A stretch of DNA of 64,000 nt, taken from NCBI RefSeq assembly GCF_002934545.1, contig NZ_PTJA01000015.1:1-64000 (forward strand), written 5' to 3'. Origin of the DNA: Lacrimispora xylanisolvens (lineage in GTDB: Bacteria > Bacillota > Clostridia > Lachnospirales > Lachnospiraceae). The notes under the pieces are model-generated. The model did not search any database and was not told the origin of the DNA. It worked only from the letters and a program-made list of their open reading frames with translations. Positions 24,115-33,550 of the stretch are shown here, one piece after another. The position numbers and the translations under genes were made by a program. The stretch's first letter is position 1. Each line of letters starts with the position of its first letter.

Positions 24115-26232
24115 TTATACTTCAAAAATCAGATCGCCGTAGCTTGGAAGTGGCCATAAATCCTTATCTACAATCATTTCCAGCTTATCTGCCGGCTCAC
24201 GAAGAGCTGCCATTGCAGGTACTACTTCACTGTGGTAAGCAGCTGCCTGTTCTTTATTTTCTCCAATTGCCGCACATTTGTCAGTAATATCAATGAGAGC
24301 GGAAAGTGCTACCTTCATATCAGAAAGATATGCGCTCACCTCGGTGAGAAGCTCTTCCTGTACACTGGTATCAGCAGACGGACATGCTGACTTAACCTTT
24401 CCTAAAGAATCTGCAAGAACGGTTGTATATTTCACAACTGCCGGAATCAACTGCTTTCCTGCCATATCAATCATGGTTCTTGCTTCAATATTAATGGCTT
24501 TTGAATAGGTCTCATATTCAATCTCAACACGGGACTCTAACTCAGCCTTTGTAAATACCTTGAATGCTTCAAACATGCTGATGGATTTTTCTTTTGTAAG
24601 TGCAGGGATTGCATCAACCATTGCTTTGATGTTTGGAAGTCCTCTTCTCTCTGCTTCTTCTACCCATGCATCAGAATAACCATTGCCGTTAAAGATTACT
24701 CTCCTATGTGCTGCCAGCTGTTCTTTAATCATATCATGTACAGCCGTATCAAAGTCTTCTGCTTTCTCAAGTATATCTGCCGCTTCCTTAAATGCCTCTG
24801 CTGTAATGGTATTTAATACAACGTTCGGTGATGAGATGGAATCAGAAGAACCTACCATACGGAATTCAAATTTGTTGCCGGTGAATGCAAATGGTGAAGT
24901 TCTGTTTCTGTCAGTTGCATCTTTAAATAAATCTGGCAGAGTCTTAACGCCTGTCTTTAAGGTACCGCCTGACTTGGAGTGAGTTGCCTCACCTGTACTG
25001 CAAAGCTGATCCACTACGTCCTCAAGCTGTTCGCCGATGAATACGGAAATAATTGCAGGAGGCGCCTCGTTTGCACCAAGTCTGTGATCGTTTCCAACAT
25101 CTGCTGCAGACTGGCGGAGGAGATCTGCATGCTTATCTACTGCCTTTAAGATACAGGATAATACCAGTAAGAACTGAATGTTCTCATGTGGTGTTTCGCC
25201 TGGATTTAATAAATTAATACCGTCGTCACTGGTTAAGGACCAGTTGTTGTGCTTACCGGAACCATTAACGCCTGCAAATGGCTTCTCATGAAGCAGACAG
25301 TTTAATCCGTGACGGCCTGCCACCTTCTTTAAGGTTTCCATAACAATATGATTGTGATCAACTGCCACATTGGCCTGCTCATAGATTGGAGCCAGCTCAT
25401 GCTGAGCCGGTGCAACCTCGTTATGCTGGGTTTTTGCCGGTACGCCAAGCTTCCAGAGTTCTTCATTTACTTCCTTCATATACGCTGCAATTCTTTCACG
25501 AATGGAACCAAAGTAATGGTCTTCCATTTCCTGTCCCTTAGGAGGCATTGCACCGAATAAGGTTCTTCCAGCGTAAATTAAGTCTTTTCTCTGTAAATAT
25601 TTTTCATGATCAACAATGAAATATTCCTGCTCCGGTCCAACGGAAGGAGTGACTCTCTTTGAAGTGGTGTTGCCAAACAGTCTTAAAATTCTTAAAGCCT
25701 GCTCATCAACTGCTTCCATCGATCTTAAGAGAGGAGTTTTTTTATCGAGCGCTTCTCCTGTATAAGAACAGAAAGCAGTGGGAATGCAAAGTGTAACACC
25801 AATTGCATCTTCTCTTAAAAATGCAGGTGAGGTACAATCCCATGCAGTATAACCTCTTGCTTCAAAGGTTGCTCTTAATCCACCGGAAGGGAAGGAAGAG
25901 GCATCTGGTTCGCCTTTTACCAGCTCTTTACCGGAAAACTCCATGATTACCTTACCTTCTGATGTGGGAGAGGAGATGAAGGAGTCATGCTTCTCGGCAG
26001 TAATGCCTGTCAGCGGCTGGAACCAGTGTGTATAGTGAGTTGCGCCTCTCTCAATTGCCCAATCCTTCATAGCATGAGCAACTACATCTGCAATGGAAGG
26101 ATCCAGTTCTGCACCGTCTTCAATTGTTTTCTTTAACTTCTTAAAAACGCTTTTAGGCAGACGCTCTCTCATAACGGTCTCGTTAAATACATTCTTACCG
26201 AACAGCTCGGCTACATTCACAACTTCGCTCAT
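24115..26232 (-). CDS. glnN: Glutamine synthetase type III
   Basis: Assimilates ammonium into glutamine with ATP; GSIII forms large dodecamers unrelated in length to GSI. The 705-residue product has the GSIII N-terminal region ([23 protein letters not shown] split over residues 60-82), [13 protein letters not shown] with metal-binding Glu residues near 223, the long [20 protein letters not shown] stretch near 288, and the ATP loop [10 protein letters not shown] near 335. [14 protein letters not shown] carries the family arginine. Two metal-ligand Glu and the C-terminal helical domain are intact. The gene has its own promoter (26401-26373) and a promoter-proximal leader hairpin. Confidence 0.97.
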   Translation of the reverse strand: MSEVVNVAELFGKNVFNETVMRERLPKSVFKKLKKTIEDGAELDPSIADVVAHAMKDWAIERGATHYTHWFQPLTGITAEKHDSFISSPTSEGKVIMEFSGKELVKGEPDASSFPSGGLRATFEARGYTAWDCTSPAFLREDAIGVTLCIPTAFCSYTGEALDKKTPLLRSMEAVDEQALRILRLFGNTTSKRVTPSVGPEQEYFIVDHEKYLQRKDLIYAGRTLFGAMPPKGQEMEDHYFGSIRERIAAYMKEVNEELWKLGVPAKTQHNEVAPAQHELAPIYEQANVAVDHNHIVMETLKKVAGRHGLNCLLHEKPFAGVNGSGKHNNWSLTSDDGINLLNPGETPHENIQFLLVLSCILKAVDKHADLLRQSAADVGNDHRLGANEAPPAIISVFIGEQLEDVVDQLCSTGEATHSKSGGTLKTGVKTLPDLFKDATDRNRTSPFAFTGNKFEFRMVGSSDSISSPNVVLNTITAEAFKEAADILEKAEDFDTAVHDMIKEQLAAHRRVIFNGNGYSDAWVEEAERRGLPNIKAMVDAIPALTKEKSISMFEAFKVFTKAELESRVEIEYETYSKAINIEARTMIDMAGKQLIPAVVKYTTVLADSLGKVKSACPSADTSVQEELLTEVSAYLSDMKVALSALIDITDKCAAIGENKEQAAAYHSEVVPAMAALREPADKLEMIVDKDLWPLPSYGDLIFEV

Positions 26233-26331
26233 AAATTTTCCATCCTCTCATATTAATTTCCACTTAATAAAATTAAGTCTGATTGTTATTTTAGTCTCCT
26301 CATTATCTGAATATGCGCATAAATCAGAAAA

Positions 26332-26359
26332 GGCGCCCTCCTATCATAAGGAGAACGCC
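26332..26359 (-). promoter_or_regulatory. glnN leader hairpin (possible attenuator)
   Basis: On the minus strand, arms 26359-26350 and 26341-26332 form ten pairs (two G-T) with an 8-base loop, followed by TTTTCTG. It starts about 7 bases into the predicted transcript, about 100 bases before glnN. It could be an attenuator or a 5' stabilising hairpin. Confidence 0.55.
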
Positions 26360-26372
26360 ATTGTTCTTAATT

Positions 26373-26401
26373 AAAATAAACCATTTTCCTAAAAAAATCA
26401 A
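26373..26401 (-). promoter_or_regulatory. glnN promoter
   Basis: On the minus strand, -35 TTGATT (26401-26396), a 17-base spacer and -10 TATTTT (26378-26373). Confidence 0.65.
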
Positions 26402-26435
26402 GTACTTTTTTCAAAAATATTTTATTTAGAAGGTT

Positions 26436-27299
26436 TTAAGCTTTTCCAACAGAACCAAATAATTCCATCTTCTCTTTTACAGTTGCTTTAATTGCATCTG
26501 TTCCAGGTGCAAGGAGCTTACGAGGATCAAATCCCTTACCCTCTAAATCTTTGCCTGCTTCAATATACTTACGGGTTGCTTCTGCAAAGGTAAGCTGGCA
26601 CTCTGTGTTAACATTGATCTTTGCCACGCCAAGGCTGATGGCCTTTTTAATCTGGTCTTCCGGAATACCTGTCCCACCATGAAGAACAAGAGGCATGCCG
26701 CCTACTTTATCTTTTACAGCTGCCAGAGTATCAAAGCTTAAACCTGCCCAGTTTGCCGGATATTTTCCATGAATGTTGCCAATTCCTGCTGCCAGCATGG
26801 TTACGCCTAAGTCAGCGATCTGCTTGCACTCATCAGGATCTGCACACTCACCCATACCAACTACGCCGTCTTCCTCGCCGCCGATAGAACCAACTTCTGC
26901 TTCTATGGAAAGGCCCTTTTCATTACAAACCTTTACAAGCTCAGTTGTCTTTTCCACATTCTCAGCGATTGGATAATGAGAACCATCAAACATGATGGAA
27001 GAAAAACCTGCCTCGATGCACTTATAACAGCCATCATAAGAACCATGATCCAGATGAAGTGCCACTGGAACGCTGATCTTTAATTCTTCTATCATGGCTT
27101 TTACCATAGCTGCTACAGTTTTATAACCTGTCATGTATTTGCCAGCGCCTTCGGAAACTCCCAGAATAACAGGGGATTTCAGTTCTTCGGCTGTCAGTAA
27201 AACAGCCTTTGTCCACTCAAGGTTGTTGATGTTGAACTGTCCAACTGCGTATTTTCCATCTCTTGCTTTTTCAAGCATCTCTTTTGCTGAAACTAACAT
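26436..27299 (-). CDS. fba: Class II fructose-1,6-bisphosphate aldolase
   Basis: A zinc-dependent glycolytic enzyme cleaving fructose 1,6-bisphosphate. The 287-residue product contains LHLDHGSYDG with zinc-binding His and catalytic Asp near residue 80, the phosphate/zinc region EAEVGSIGGEEDG near 133, GIGNIHGKYP with a zinc His near 175, VLHGGTGIPEDQI near 205 with the last zinc His, and KINVNTECQL near 227. ATG 27299 (MLVSAKEML) is chosen because GGAGG lies 8 bases before it; the ATG at 27314 overlaps that ribosome site. No terminator is evident before the glnN promoter downstream. Confidence 0.96.
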   Translation of the reverse strand: MLVSAKEMLEKARDGKYAVGQFNINNLEWTKAVLLTAEELKSPVILGVSEGAGKYMTGYKTVAAMVKAMIEELKISVPVALHLDHGSYDGCYKCIEAGFSSIMFDGSHYPIAENVEKTTELVKVCNEKGLSIEAEVGSIGGEEDGVVGMGECADPDECKQIADLGVTMLAAGIGNIHGKYPANWAGLSFDTLAAVKDKVGGMPLVLHGGTGIPEDQIKKAISLGVAKINVNTECQLTFAEATRKYIEAGKDLEGKGFDPRKLLAPGTDAIKATVKEKMELFGSVGKA

Positions 27300-27428
27300 A
27301 TCACAGACCTCCATATTATTTATTGTCTTACATTTTTTTATTATAACCTATTTTAACTTATTTGGAAAGATTATTTTTTGAAAGATTGTTTTTTTTATAA
27401 CAAAGTTACATTTGCTTTCAAAACTATT

Positions 27429-28913
27429 TTAAGCTAAAAAGCTCATAACTGCCTCTTTCATTTTATCACTGTCGCACTCAGTCTGGTGAAGGACAGGAGC
27501 CGTGCGGATTTCTTCCACTGCCTGGGGAATCCCGGTTCCTGATACGTCTGATAAACGGTCAATGATCTTAAACTCATCTTCCTCTGACTTCTTTCCTTCC
27601 AGAGCCTCTAAAACGCTTCCGGAAAACTTATATGGGCTGGCAGTGGAGGCAATTACTGTTTTTGTCTCATCCGCCGTCTGTTTCTTATACTGATGGTAAA
27701 CAGACGCTGCCACCCCAGTATGGGTATCAATCAGATAACCGGTACTGTCAAACAGCTCCTTAATGGTCGTCTGATTTTCTGTTTCGTCTGCAAATCCGCC
27801 CACAAAATCTTCCATGAACTTTTTCATGGCTGGTGTGACGGTATAGCTTCCTGTTTCACTAAGTTCCTTCATCAACCCTGCATTAACTGCCGCATCGCTG
27901 CCGGTGCTTAAATAGATGAGACGTTCCAGGTTACTGGAAATCAGGATATCCATGGATGGGGAACTGGTGAGAATAAACTCTCTGTTTCTGTCATAGGTTC
28001 CAGATTGAAAGAAATCATAGAGAACTTTATTTTCATTGGAAGCACAGATTAATTTATCAATAGGAGCTCCCATCTGCTTGGCTATATAAGCAGCGAGAAT
28101 GTTTCCAAAGTTCCCTGTGGGGACTGCCACATTGATCCGTTCTCCATCAGATATCTCTCCGCCTGACAGCAGCTTCCCATATGCATATACATAATAAACC
28201 ACCTGAGGAACCAGTCTTCCTATATTGATTGAATTAGCGGATGAAAGCTGATAACCCTTCTCTTCCAGCTGAGCAGCAAATTCCTGATCACCGAAGATTT
28301 TTTTCACACCAGTCTGGGCATCGTCAAAATTCCCATGTATGGCTGCTACGTGGGTATTTTTTCCTTTTTGTGTTAACATCTGAAGTTCCTGGACACGGCT
28401 CACTCCGTTTTTAGGATAGAAAACAATAATCTCCGTTCCTTCCACATCGGCAAATCCGGCCATGGCTGCTTTCCCCGTATCTCCGGAGGTTGCCGTCAGT
28501 ATCACGATCTTATTCTTTACCTGATTCTTTTTCGCAGCAACGGTCATCAGGTGGGGAAGAATGGAAAGTGCCATATCTTTAAACGCGATGGTACTGCCAT
28601 GATATAATTCCAGATAGTATGCACCGTCCGCTTTGGCAAGAGGAGCAATTTCTTCCGTATCGAACTTGCTGTCATAGGCTCGGTTAATACAGCTTTTTAA
28701 TTCCTCCTCTGTGTAATCGGTGAGAAACAGCTTCATGACTTCATAAGCAGTTTCCTGATATGTCAATGTAGAAAGTTCTTTCATGGTCTTGTCTAGCTTT
28801 GGAATAAAGCTTGGCATAAACAACCCGCCATCTGCTGCCAGCCCTTTTAAAATTGCCTGGGAAGCCGTCACATTGGCTTCTTTGCCTCTGGTACTCTGAT
28901 AGGATAATTCCAT
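27429..28913 (-). CDS. thrC: Threonine synthase
   Basis: A PLP enzyme converting O-phosphohomoserine to threonine. The 494-residue product is the long form of threonine synthase: N-terminal YQSTRGKEANVTASQAIL, GGLFMPSF near residue 35, the PLP lysine region HGSTIAFKDMAL near 108, the phosphate loop TATSGDTGKAA near 140, and AVPTGNFGNILAAYIAKQMG near 270. The length is normal. It has its own strong promoter (28973-29001) and is followed by fba after 129 bases, possibly in one transcript. Confidence 0.96.
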   Translation of the reverse strand: MELSYQSTRGKEANVTASQAILKGLAADGGLFMPSFIPKLDKTMKELSTLTYQETAYEVMKLFLTDYTEEELKSCINRAYDSKFDTEEIAPLAKADGAYYLELYHGSTIAFKDMALSILPHLMTVAAKKNQVKNKIVILTATSGDTGKAAMAGFADVEGTEIIVFYPKNGVSRVQELQMLTQKGKNTHVAAIHGNFDDAQTGVKKIFGDQEFAAQLEEKGYQLSSANSINIGRLVPQVVYYVYAYGKLLSGGEISDGERINVAVPTGNFGNILAAYIAKQMGAPIDKLICASNENKVLYDFFQSGTYDRNREFILTSSPSMDILISSNLERLIYLSTGSDAAVNAGLMKELSETGSYTVTPAMKKFMEDFVGGFADETENQTTIKELFDSTGYLIDTHTGVAASVYHQYKKQTADETKTVIASTASPYKFSGSVLEALEGKKSEEDEFKIIDRLSDVSGTGIPQAVEEIRTAPVLHQTECDSDKMKEAVMSFLA

Positions 28914-28972
28914 GGTATCGCGTTCCTTTCCTGCTCTCTCTTAATAAGTGTGATTAAAAAAACCTTGCCAGC

Positions 28973-29001
28973 ATTGTAGCACACTTTAAACCGGGGTGCA
29001 A
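28973..29001 (-). promoter_or_regulatory. thrC promoter
   Basis: On the minus strand, -35 TTGCAC (29001-28996), a 17-base spacer and -10 TACAAT (28978-28973). Confidence 0.75.
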
Positions 29002-29067
29002 GAAAAACAGGCAAAAAAGTTTTCTTATAACGGACATATGTTCTTGTATAGAGGACATTTTTCTAAT

Positions 29068-29096
29068 TTGCATCTCCTGTAATGATGTGGTAAGAT
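29068..29096 (+). promoter_or_regulatory. sfsA promoter
   Basis: -35 TTGCAT (29068-29073), a 17-base spacer and -10 TAAGAT (29091-29096), 35 bases before the start codon. Confidence 0.65.
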
Positions 29097-29130
29097 ACTG
29101 TCAGAAATACAGAAAGGAGTCACTGTCACA

Positions 29131-29868
29131 TTGAACTATCCTAATATTGTAAAAGGCAGTTTTATAAACCGCCCAAACCGTTTTATCGCTTATGTGCAGA
29201 TTTTATCAGGGGACGGAGAAGAAAAGACCGTAATCTGCCATGTTAAAAATACAGGCCGCTGCAAAGAACTTCTTCTGCCGGGCGTTACAGTACTCCTTCA
29301 GTATCATCCCGAAGCCTCTGTCCTTGGCAGAAAAACAGAATACTCTCTGATCGGGGTCTATAAAAAAAGAGAAGAAGACACACTGTTGATTAATATGGAT
29401 TCCCAGGCTCCTAATTTAGCAGCTTATGAATGGATTCTGGGATCTGAATCAGTTTGTGATGTGAAAAGAGAGGTCACTTACGGTCAATCCCGATTCGATC
29501 TGGCTTTTCAGTTAATCGGCAAAGATGAGTCTGGATGTGTAACCCGCACTCCTGCATTCATGGAGGTAAAAGGGGTGACCCTGGAAAATAACAACCATGC
29601 TCTTTTTCCAGATGCTCCCACAATACGGGGGATCAAGCATATTGAAGAACTGATTCATGCAAAAAATGACGGGTATGAAGCCTATCTCCTGTTTGTAATC
29701 CAGATGAAAGGAATGACCGGCTTTTCTCCCAACGAAGAAACCCAGCCAGAATTTAAAGAAGCGTTAAAAAAAGCCTTAGCTGCAGGAGTTCACGTCCTCG
29801 CATATGACTGCCAGATTACAGAGAACTCCATGATTGTGGACCAACCGGTACCTTTGAATCTGGACTAA
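29131..29868 (+). CDS. sfsA: SfsA family DNA/RNA nuclease-like protein
   Basis: SfsA was named for stimulating sugar fermentation genes in E. coli. The fold combines an OB-like N-terminal domain with a restriction-endonuclease-like domain. The 245-residue product has the family start YPNIVKGSFINRPNRFIAYV, CHVKNTGRCKELL near residue 45 and the PD-(D/E)xK-like FMEVKGVTLE near 145. Translation probably begins at TTG 29131, as related proteins start at this point and no upstream ATG fits. The ribosome site AAAGGAG is 12 bases away, rather far. It converges with the Crp-family regulator gene; 15 bases separate the stops. Confidence 0.93.
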   Translation: MNYPNIVKGSFINRPNRFIAYVQILSGDGEEKTVICHVKNTGRCKELLLPGVTVLLQYHPEASVLGRKTEYSLIGVYKKREEDTLLINMDSQAPNLAAYEWILGSESVCDVKREVTYGQSRFDLAFQLIGKDESGCVTRTPAFMEVKGVTLENNNHALFPDAPTIRGIKHIEELIHAKNDGYEAYLLFVIQMKGMTGFSPNEETQPEFKEALKKALAAGVHVLAYDCQITENSMIVDQPVPLNLD

Positions 29869-29883
29869 CCAGATCATTTTTCC

Positions 29884-30543
29884 TCACTCTAGATAGAAAT
29901 CTGGTGTGCGGGCTAAAAGCTCCCTGCGGTCTGCAATCCGGTATACCCTGTTTTCCTTTCTTATAACACCGTCCCTGCAAAGCATGTTCATAACGCGAAA
30001 TGTCTGGCGGTAGCTGGCTCCAATGGATTTTGACGTATCTGCCAGTGTCTCCAGAAAAATTCCTTCCTGTTCCGCAAACAGAATAAACGCACAAAGCCGT
30101 TCTTCGCAGGTATGAAGTGCAGTAATCACACTCTTTTTGGAACTTCTAATCAGCTTTGATGCCAGTTCTCTCCCTATGTCATTGACAAACGGGAGATTCT
30201 GTTTTAATTTTTCTTCGTATTTTTTATAGGGAAGACCGATGCAGATAAACTCTGTTACTGCACTGATAGTAGCATTTGCAATATGGGACCCCGTCATTAA
30301 CTCCACATCCCCAATAATCCCTTCTGAAATATAATAGCAAAGTAAAAGATCCTTCCCATTGGCAGAAGCAGAACAGACCTTTGCTTTTCCAGAAACAACC
30401 AGAAGAAAATATTCCATCTCCATACCTTCCTGCAAGATCAGCTCTCCCGGTGCAAACCGAAGCAAAGCAGAATCATCAAGATCCATATCTGATAAATGAA
30501 ACTGTAAAAATATAGTTCTGATCCTCTGTTCCGTGATATTCAT
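29884..30543 (-). CDS. Crp/Fnr-family regulator (YeiL-like)
   Basis: The 219-residue product has an N-terminal cyclic-nucleotide-binding-type beta-roll (about residues 20-120, FAPGELILQEGMEMEYFLLV and GIIGDVELMTG), a dimerisation helix near 125-145, and a C-terminal winged helix with SIGASYRQTFRVMNMLCRDG as recognition region (about 170-190). The classic cAMP-contact residues are not all present. There are only scattered cysteines, and no Fnr-type iron-sulfur cluster motif is visible at the N-terminus. The start is ATG 30543, 8 bases after AAGGAGG. It is divergent from the DMT permease; a perfect palindrome between them is the probable binding site. Confidence 0.9.
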   Translation of the reverse strand: MNITEQRIRTIFLQFHLSDMDLDDSALLRFAPGELILQEGMEMEYFLLVVSGKAKVCSASANGKDLLLCYYISEGIIGDVELMTGSHIANATISAVTEFICIGLPYKKYEEKLKQNLPFVNDIGRELASKLIRSSKKSVITALHTCEERLCAFILFAEQEGIFLETLADTSKSIGASYRQTFRVMNMLCRDGVIRKENRVYRIADRRELLARTPDFYLE

Positions 30544-30573
30544 CTGCATAGCCTCCTTTCTTTCTTTTCTGGA

Positions 30574-30591
30574 GTATGACATATGTCATAC
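30574..30591. promoter_or_regulatory. Perfect 18-bp palindrome, candidate Crp-family operator
   Basis: GTATGACATATGTCATAC (30574-30591) is fully symmetrical and lies midway between the divergent regulator and permease genes. It overlaps the -10 region of the regulator promoter, whose -35 TTGACA is at 30602-30597, and is centred about 38-42 bases upstream of the likely permease start point (-10 candidates TATGAT 30608-30613 or TATGCT 30613-30618). Confidence 0.75.
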
Positions 30592-30643
30592 CGTCTTGTC
30601 AACGGGGTATGATATGCTTGGAATCGAAATCGGAGGTGATTTT

Positions 30644-31558
30644 ATGTACAATTTTCTCTCTCTCCTTGCCGGCGTAATTATATCCTTGATGATTGCACTC
30701 AATGGAGGGCTGACAGCACAATACGGGGTATTTGGAGCGGCTGTTATCATTCATATCGTAGGTGTTTTATTTGCATTCCTTCTGCTTCAGTTTCTTCGTG
30801 ACTCCAGTCACAAGCCAGCAGAAAAACTTCCCTGGTGGCTATACACCGGCGGAATCATCGGAGTACTGACGACTGCATTCAGTAATTTCGCATACGGAAA
30901 AATCAGTATAACAGGAATCATTGCCTTAGGACTTCTGGGACAGGCAATGGCTTCCCTTGTCATAGACTGGCTGGGACTCTTTGGAATGACAGCATATCCG
31001 CCTAAAAAGCACACACTGGCCGGACTGATACTGGCGTTTCTTGGGATTGTTGTCATGCTGAACCATTCGTTCTACGGAACAGCATTCCCGGTTCTGATCT
31101 CTCTTCTAAGCGGGATTACCATCGTTCTCTCCCGCACGGTCAATGCCGGTTTATCGAACCATACCGGAGCTCTTAAGGGTTCCTTTATCAATCATCTGAC
31201 AGGACTCCCGGTAACACTGATTTTTCTGTTTCTTTTTGGAAGAAATGAAGCTGTCTTTAAAAGTTTCAATTTTTCGCCCCATGTCTGGATCTACCTTGGA
31301 GGAACATTAGGAGTTATCACTGTTTTACTGTTCAATGTAACTGTTCCCACGATTCCTTCATTCAGACTTACACTTCTATCCTTTACCGGACAGATTTTTA
31401 CCGGTATCATACTGGATCTGATTACCAGGAAAGGCTTTACTATGGCAACCTTTTCAGGCGGTCTGCTGGTCGCCGCAGGGGTTGGAATCTCCATGGCTGG
31501 AGAACGATTCGCTTTGCTATTTAGAAACAAATCTCCCATACCAGACGAAACTTTATAA
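30644..31558 (+). CDS. DMT-family transporter (DUF606/YdcZ-like)
   Basis: The 304-residue membrane protein has ten hydrophobic helices in two homologous halves, the DUF606/YdcZ layout of the drug/metabolite transporter superfamily: first half about residues 1-145, second about 155-300. FGAAVIIHIVGVLFAF and GGIIGVLTTAFSNFAYGKI in the first half correspond to NHTGALKGSFINHLTG and GGTLGVITVLLFNVTVPTI in the second. The substrate is unknown. The start is ATG 30644, right after GGAGGTGA; a longer frame from 30533 crosses the promoter and operator region and is not credible. Control by the divergent Crp-family protein is likely. Confidence 0.88.
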   Translation: MYNFLSLLAGVIISLMIALNGGLTAQYGVFGAAVIIHIVGVLFAFLLLQFLRDSSHKPAEKLPWWLYTGGIIGVLTTAFSNFAYGKISITGIIALGLLGQAMASLVIDWLGLFGMTAYPPKKHTLAGLILAFLGIVVMLNHSFYGTAFPVLISLLSGITIVLSRTVNAGLSNHTGALKGSFINHLTGLPVTLIFLFLFGRNEAVFKSFNFSPHVWIYLGGTLGVITVLLFNVTVPTIPSFRLTLLSFTGQIFTGIILDLITRKGFTMATFSGGLLVAAGVGISMAGERFALLFRNKSPIPDETL

Positions 31559-31564
31559 GATCAA

Positions 31565-31627
31565 AAAACAGGATAGAAGCTGAAAAAGCTGGGATGTATA
31601 CAGCGTTTCAGACTTCTATCCTGTTTT
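31565..31627. terminator. Long bidirectional terminator
   Basis: 15-bp arms (31565-31579 and 31613-31627) beginning with AAAA and ending in TTTT, with smaller nested pairing in the loop. The stop codon of the convergent TPM-domain gene overlaps the right arm. Confidence 0.85.
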
Positions 31628-32513
31628 AAAATTTCCTTCCCCCGCCCCCCATGGTGCGGCCGGAATTTGTATGAACAGTGCTTCGCCCCCCGGATGACAT
31701 GCCTCCGCCTCCAGATGAGCGGTTGCTTCCTCCAGTATCACGGGGTATGATCACATGGGTCACAACGCTGTTCACTAAATTGTCATTCTGCTGTGAATAA
31801 CGAAACTCACAGTCTGCCCGGTAGGCCAGGAGGGAGTTCGCCGCTCTTCCTCTCTCTTTTGTCATGGAATACTGACCTTTTACACCACCGCATACAGCTG
31901 CGGCTGCGGCTGCCGCCACTAATATTGCCAACATAGCTTCATACCACTCTATATTTCGGTAAACACTGATTTCTCCCGTATCGGTATTGTAATTATACTG
32001 GCCTCCCGGTATCCCTGCCCGGAAATATTTGGTCACTCCCGACAGATAAGTTCTGGCACAGGCTGCATAATCACCCTGGCTGATCTCTTCATATGCATCA
32101 TCAAGAATCGCGTTCCATCTGTTGTCAGTCAAAAACCGGTTCATCTTTCCTACAGGCAGAATATACATCTCCCTGTTATCCATATCAATTAAAAATAAGA
32201 CACCCCGGTAATCACTTCCCACTCCAAATTTTCTTTCAATATAAAAGTTTTCCGCATATTCTTTCGCAGTTTTTCCACCGGTGTTATCAGATGTTACGAT
32301 CACCACGTCCATATTCATCTCTTTTTTCATAGACTGGATTGTAGTTTCAAATTCCTTCTTCTCATCTGCTGTGAAAAGACCTGCATCATCATAAACCCTT
32401 GCTTCGTTCCCATTCTGATTCTGCATCGCGTAAGCAACTGGCATCTTTCCAAATAACAGGAGTACAGATATCAGGAATATTAAAATACCAGAAAATAGCT
32501 TTGTTATTCTCAT
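31626..32513 (-). CDS. TPM-domain (YgcG/YdjH-like) membrane protein
   Basis: The 295-residue product has an N-terminal signal peptide (about residues 1-30, ending VAYA), an extracytoplasmic TPM domain (about 35-165; VYDDAGLFTADEKKEFETTI, DVVIVTSDNTGG, GVLFLIDMDNREMYI), one transmembrane helix near 190-208 and a cytoplasmic or exposed tail ending in Gly/Ser-rich repeats. The layout matches the YdjH/YgcG family. Its ATG overlaps the stop of the zinc-ribbon gene (ATGA), so it is translationally coupled. With the two upstream genes it forms a unit like B. subtilis ydjI-ydjG-ydjH, linked there to membrane stress. Confidence 0.88.
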   Translation of the reverse strand: MRITKLFSGILIFLISVLLLFGKMPVAYAMQNQNGNEARVYDDAGLFTADEKKEFETTIQSMKKEMNMDVVIVTSDNTGGKTAKEYAENFYIERKFGVGSDYRGVLFLIDMDNREMYILPVGKMNRFLTDNRWNAILDDAYEEISQGDYAACARTYLSGVTKYFRAGIPGGQYNYNTDTGEISVYRNIEWYEAMLAILVAAAAAAAVCGGVKGQYSMTKERGRAANSLLAYRADCEFRYSQQNDNLVNSVVTHVIIPRDTGGSNRSSGGGGMSSGGRSTVHTNSGRTMGGGGRKF

Positions 32514-33550
32514 ATAAAATACCCCACAAGCAGCATAAACAGACACACAGGGACAAATACTTTTGCAAAGAGCACCATCAGTTTCCCTTTGTCAACCGGG
32601 ATCTCGCCGCATACCTTTCCTGTTTGCCCATTAATGGTGAAATAATAAATCCGGTTTTTACTTTCATCATTATAAGTAAGCGTCCACACAGGAAGAAGTG
32701 CATATTCCCATGTCTCGTTCTCTAACTTTATATCCTGATTTTCTACCCTTACATGATCATAAGACGAGATGCTGTTACGCAATGTATCAGCTGCAAAATT
32801 TCTGATTTCAGACTTTACCTCATCTGTAAATTCCTGATTCTCCATATCTCTTCGCTCTGCTACAAAACCGGAGAGATATCCCATTGTAAAAGGTTCTAAT
32901 TTGTCTGTCTCAAAAGGAAGTACACCTTCCACCAGTTTACGGTTTGCCTTCTTTAATGCATTGCGTGGCACAAATTTTACCGGCATGGTGCCGGATCGAT
33001 TAACTTCATATGTCTTAGTCTCTGTATACCTTCTGTCACCACTTTGCCATACCCGGATCCGCTCTGCTCTCGCTTCCAGGCTTCCCTGAGTGGTACAGCT
33101 ATATAGAAGATAGGGAAAATAGACTCCTGTGATTTTTTCAATCTGATCCTCACTGTAAAATGCCTTGGGAATATATCGTTTTTTCTTCAGCCAGTCCCGA
33201 AAGATAGCGGTAGCTTCTTTCTTATCATAAGAAAAGGGAATCACATAATCCGGATGAAATTCCCCGCTCAGCCGCCGGGATAAGATAACCGGATTATGGC
33301 AGTAGTAGCAAAAAGAAGCGGCAGTGGTGCTGTCTGTTACAAGTTCAGCACCACAGCTGGGACAAGTGTATAATAAAGTCTCTGATTGAACCGCTGACTC
33401 TTTCTTTTCTTCCTGCGTCTTATCTTCCTTAATCTTTTCTTCCTGTGAAAATTCTGACAAACAGTATTCACAGGTATACCTCTGCTTTTGAGGATTAAAC
33501 TTTAACGGCCCCCCGCAGTTGGGACACTTATAAGAGATAATCCCACTCAT
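32510..33550 (-). CDS. Zinc-ribbon membrane protein (YdjG-like)
   Basis: The 346-residue product begins with two zinc ribbons (CPNCGG with CEYC, about residues 9-32, and CPSCGA with CYYC, about 64-90), separated by a Lys/Glu-rich linker. A beta-rich domain of about 220 residues follows, and a single C-terminal transmembrane helix (about 322-345) anchors it. The N-terminus is therefore cytoplasmic. It resembles YdjG of the Bacillus YdjGHI system. The start is ATG 33550, which overlaps the stop of the SPFH gene (ATGA); the downstream TPM gene is joined in the same way, so the three proteins are probably made in fixed ratio. Confidence 0.88.
   Translation of the reverse strand: MSGIISYKCPNCGGPLKFNPQKQRYTCEYCLSEFSQEEKIKEDKTQEEKKESAVQSETLLYTCPSCGAELVTDSTTAASFCYYCHNPVILSRRLSGEFHPDYVIPFSYDKKEATAIFRDWLKKKRYIPKAFYSEDQIEKITGVYFPYLLYSCTTQGSLEARAERIRVWQSGDRRYTETKTYEVNRSGTMPVKFVPRNALKKANRKLVEGVLPFETDKLEPFTMGYLSGFVAERRDMENQEFTDEVKSEIRNFAADTLRNSISSYDHVRVENQDIKLENETWEYALLPVWTLTYNDESKNRIYYFTINGQTGKVCGEIPVDKGKLMVLFAKVFVPVCLFMLLVGYFI

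Noticed and set aside
29033-29042. Second Crp-family site upstream of sfsA (GACATATGTT)
   Set aside because: Only the central part matches the palindrome at 30574-30591, one half is degenerate, and an ACATATGT core is short enough to occur by chance.
30533-30643. N-terminal extension of the DMT permease
   Set aside because: The extra 37 codons run across the promoter and the operator palindrome; GGAGGTGA right before ATG 30644 decides the shorter start.
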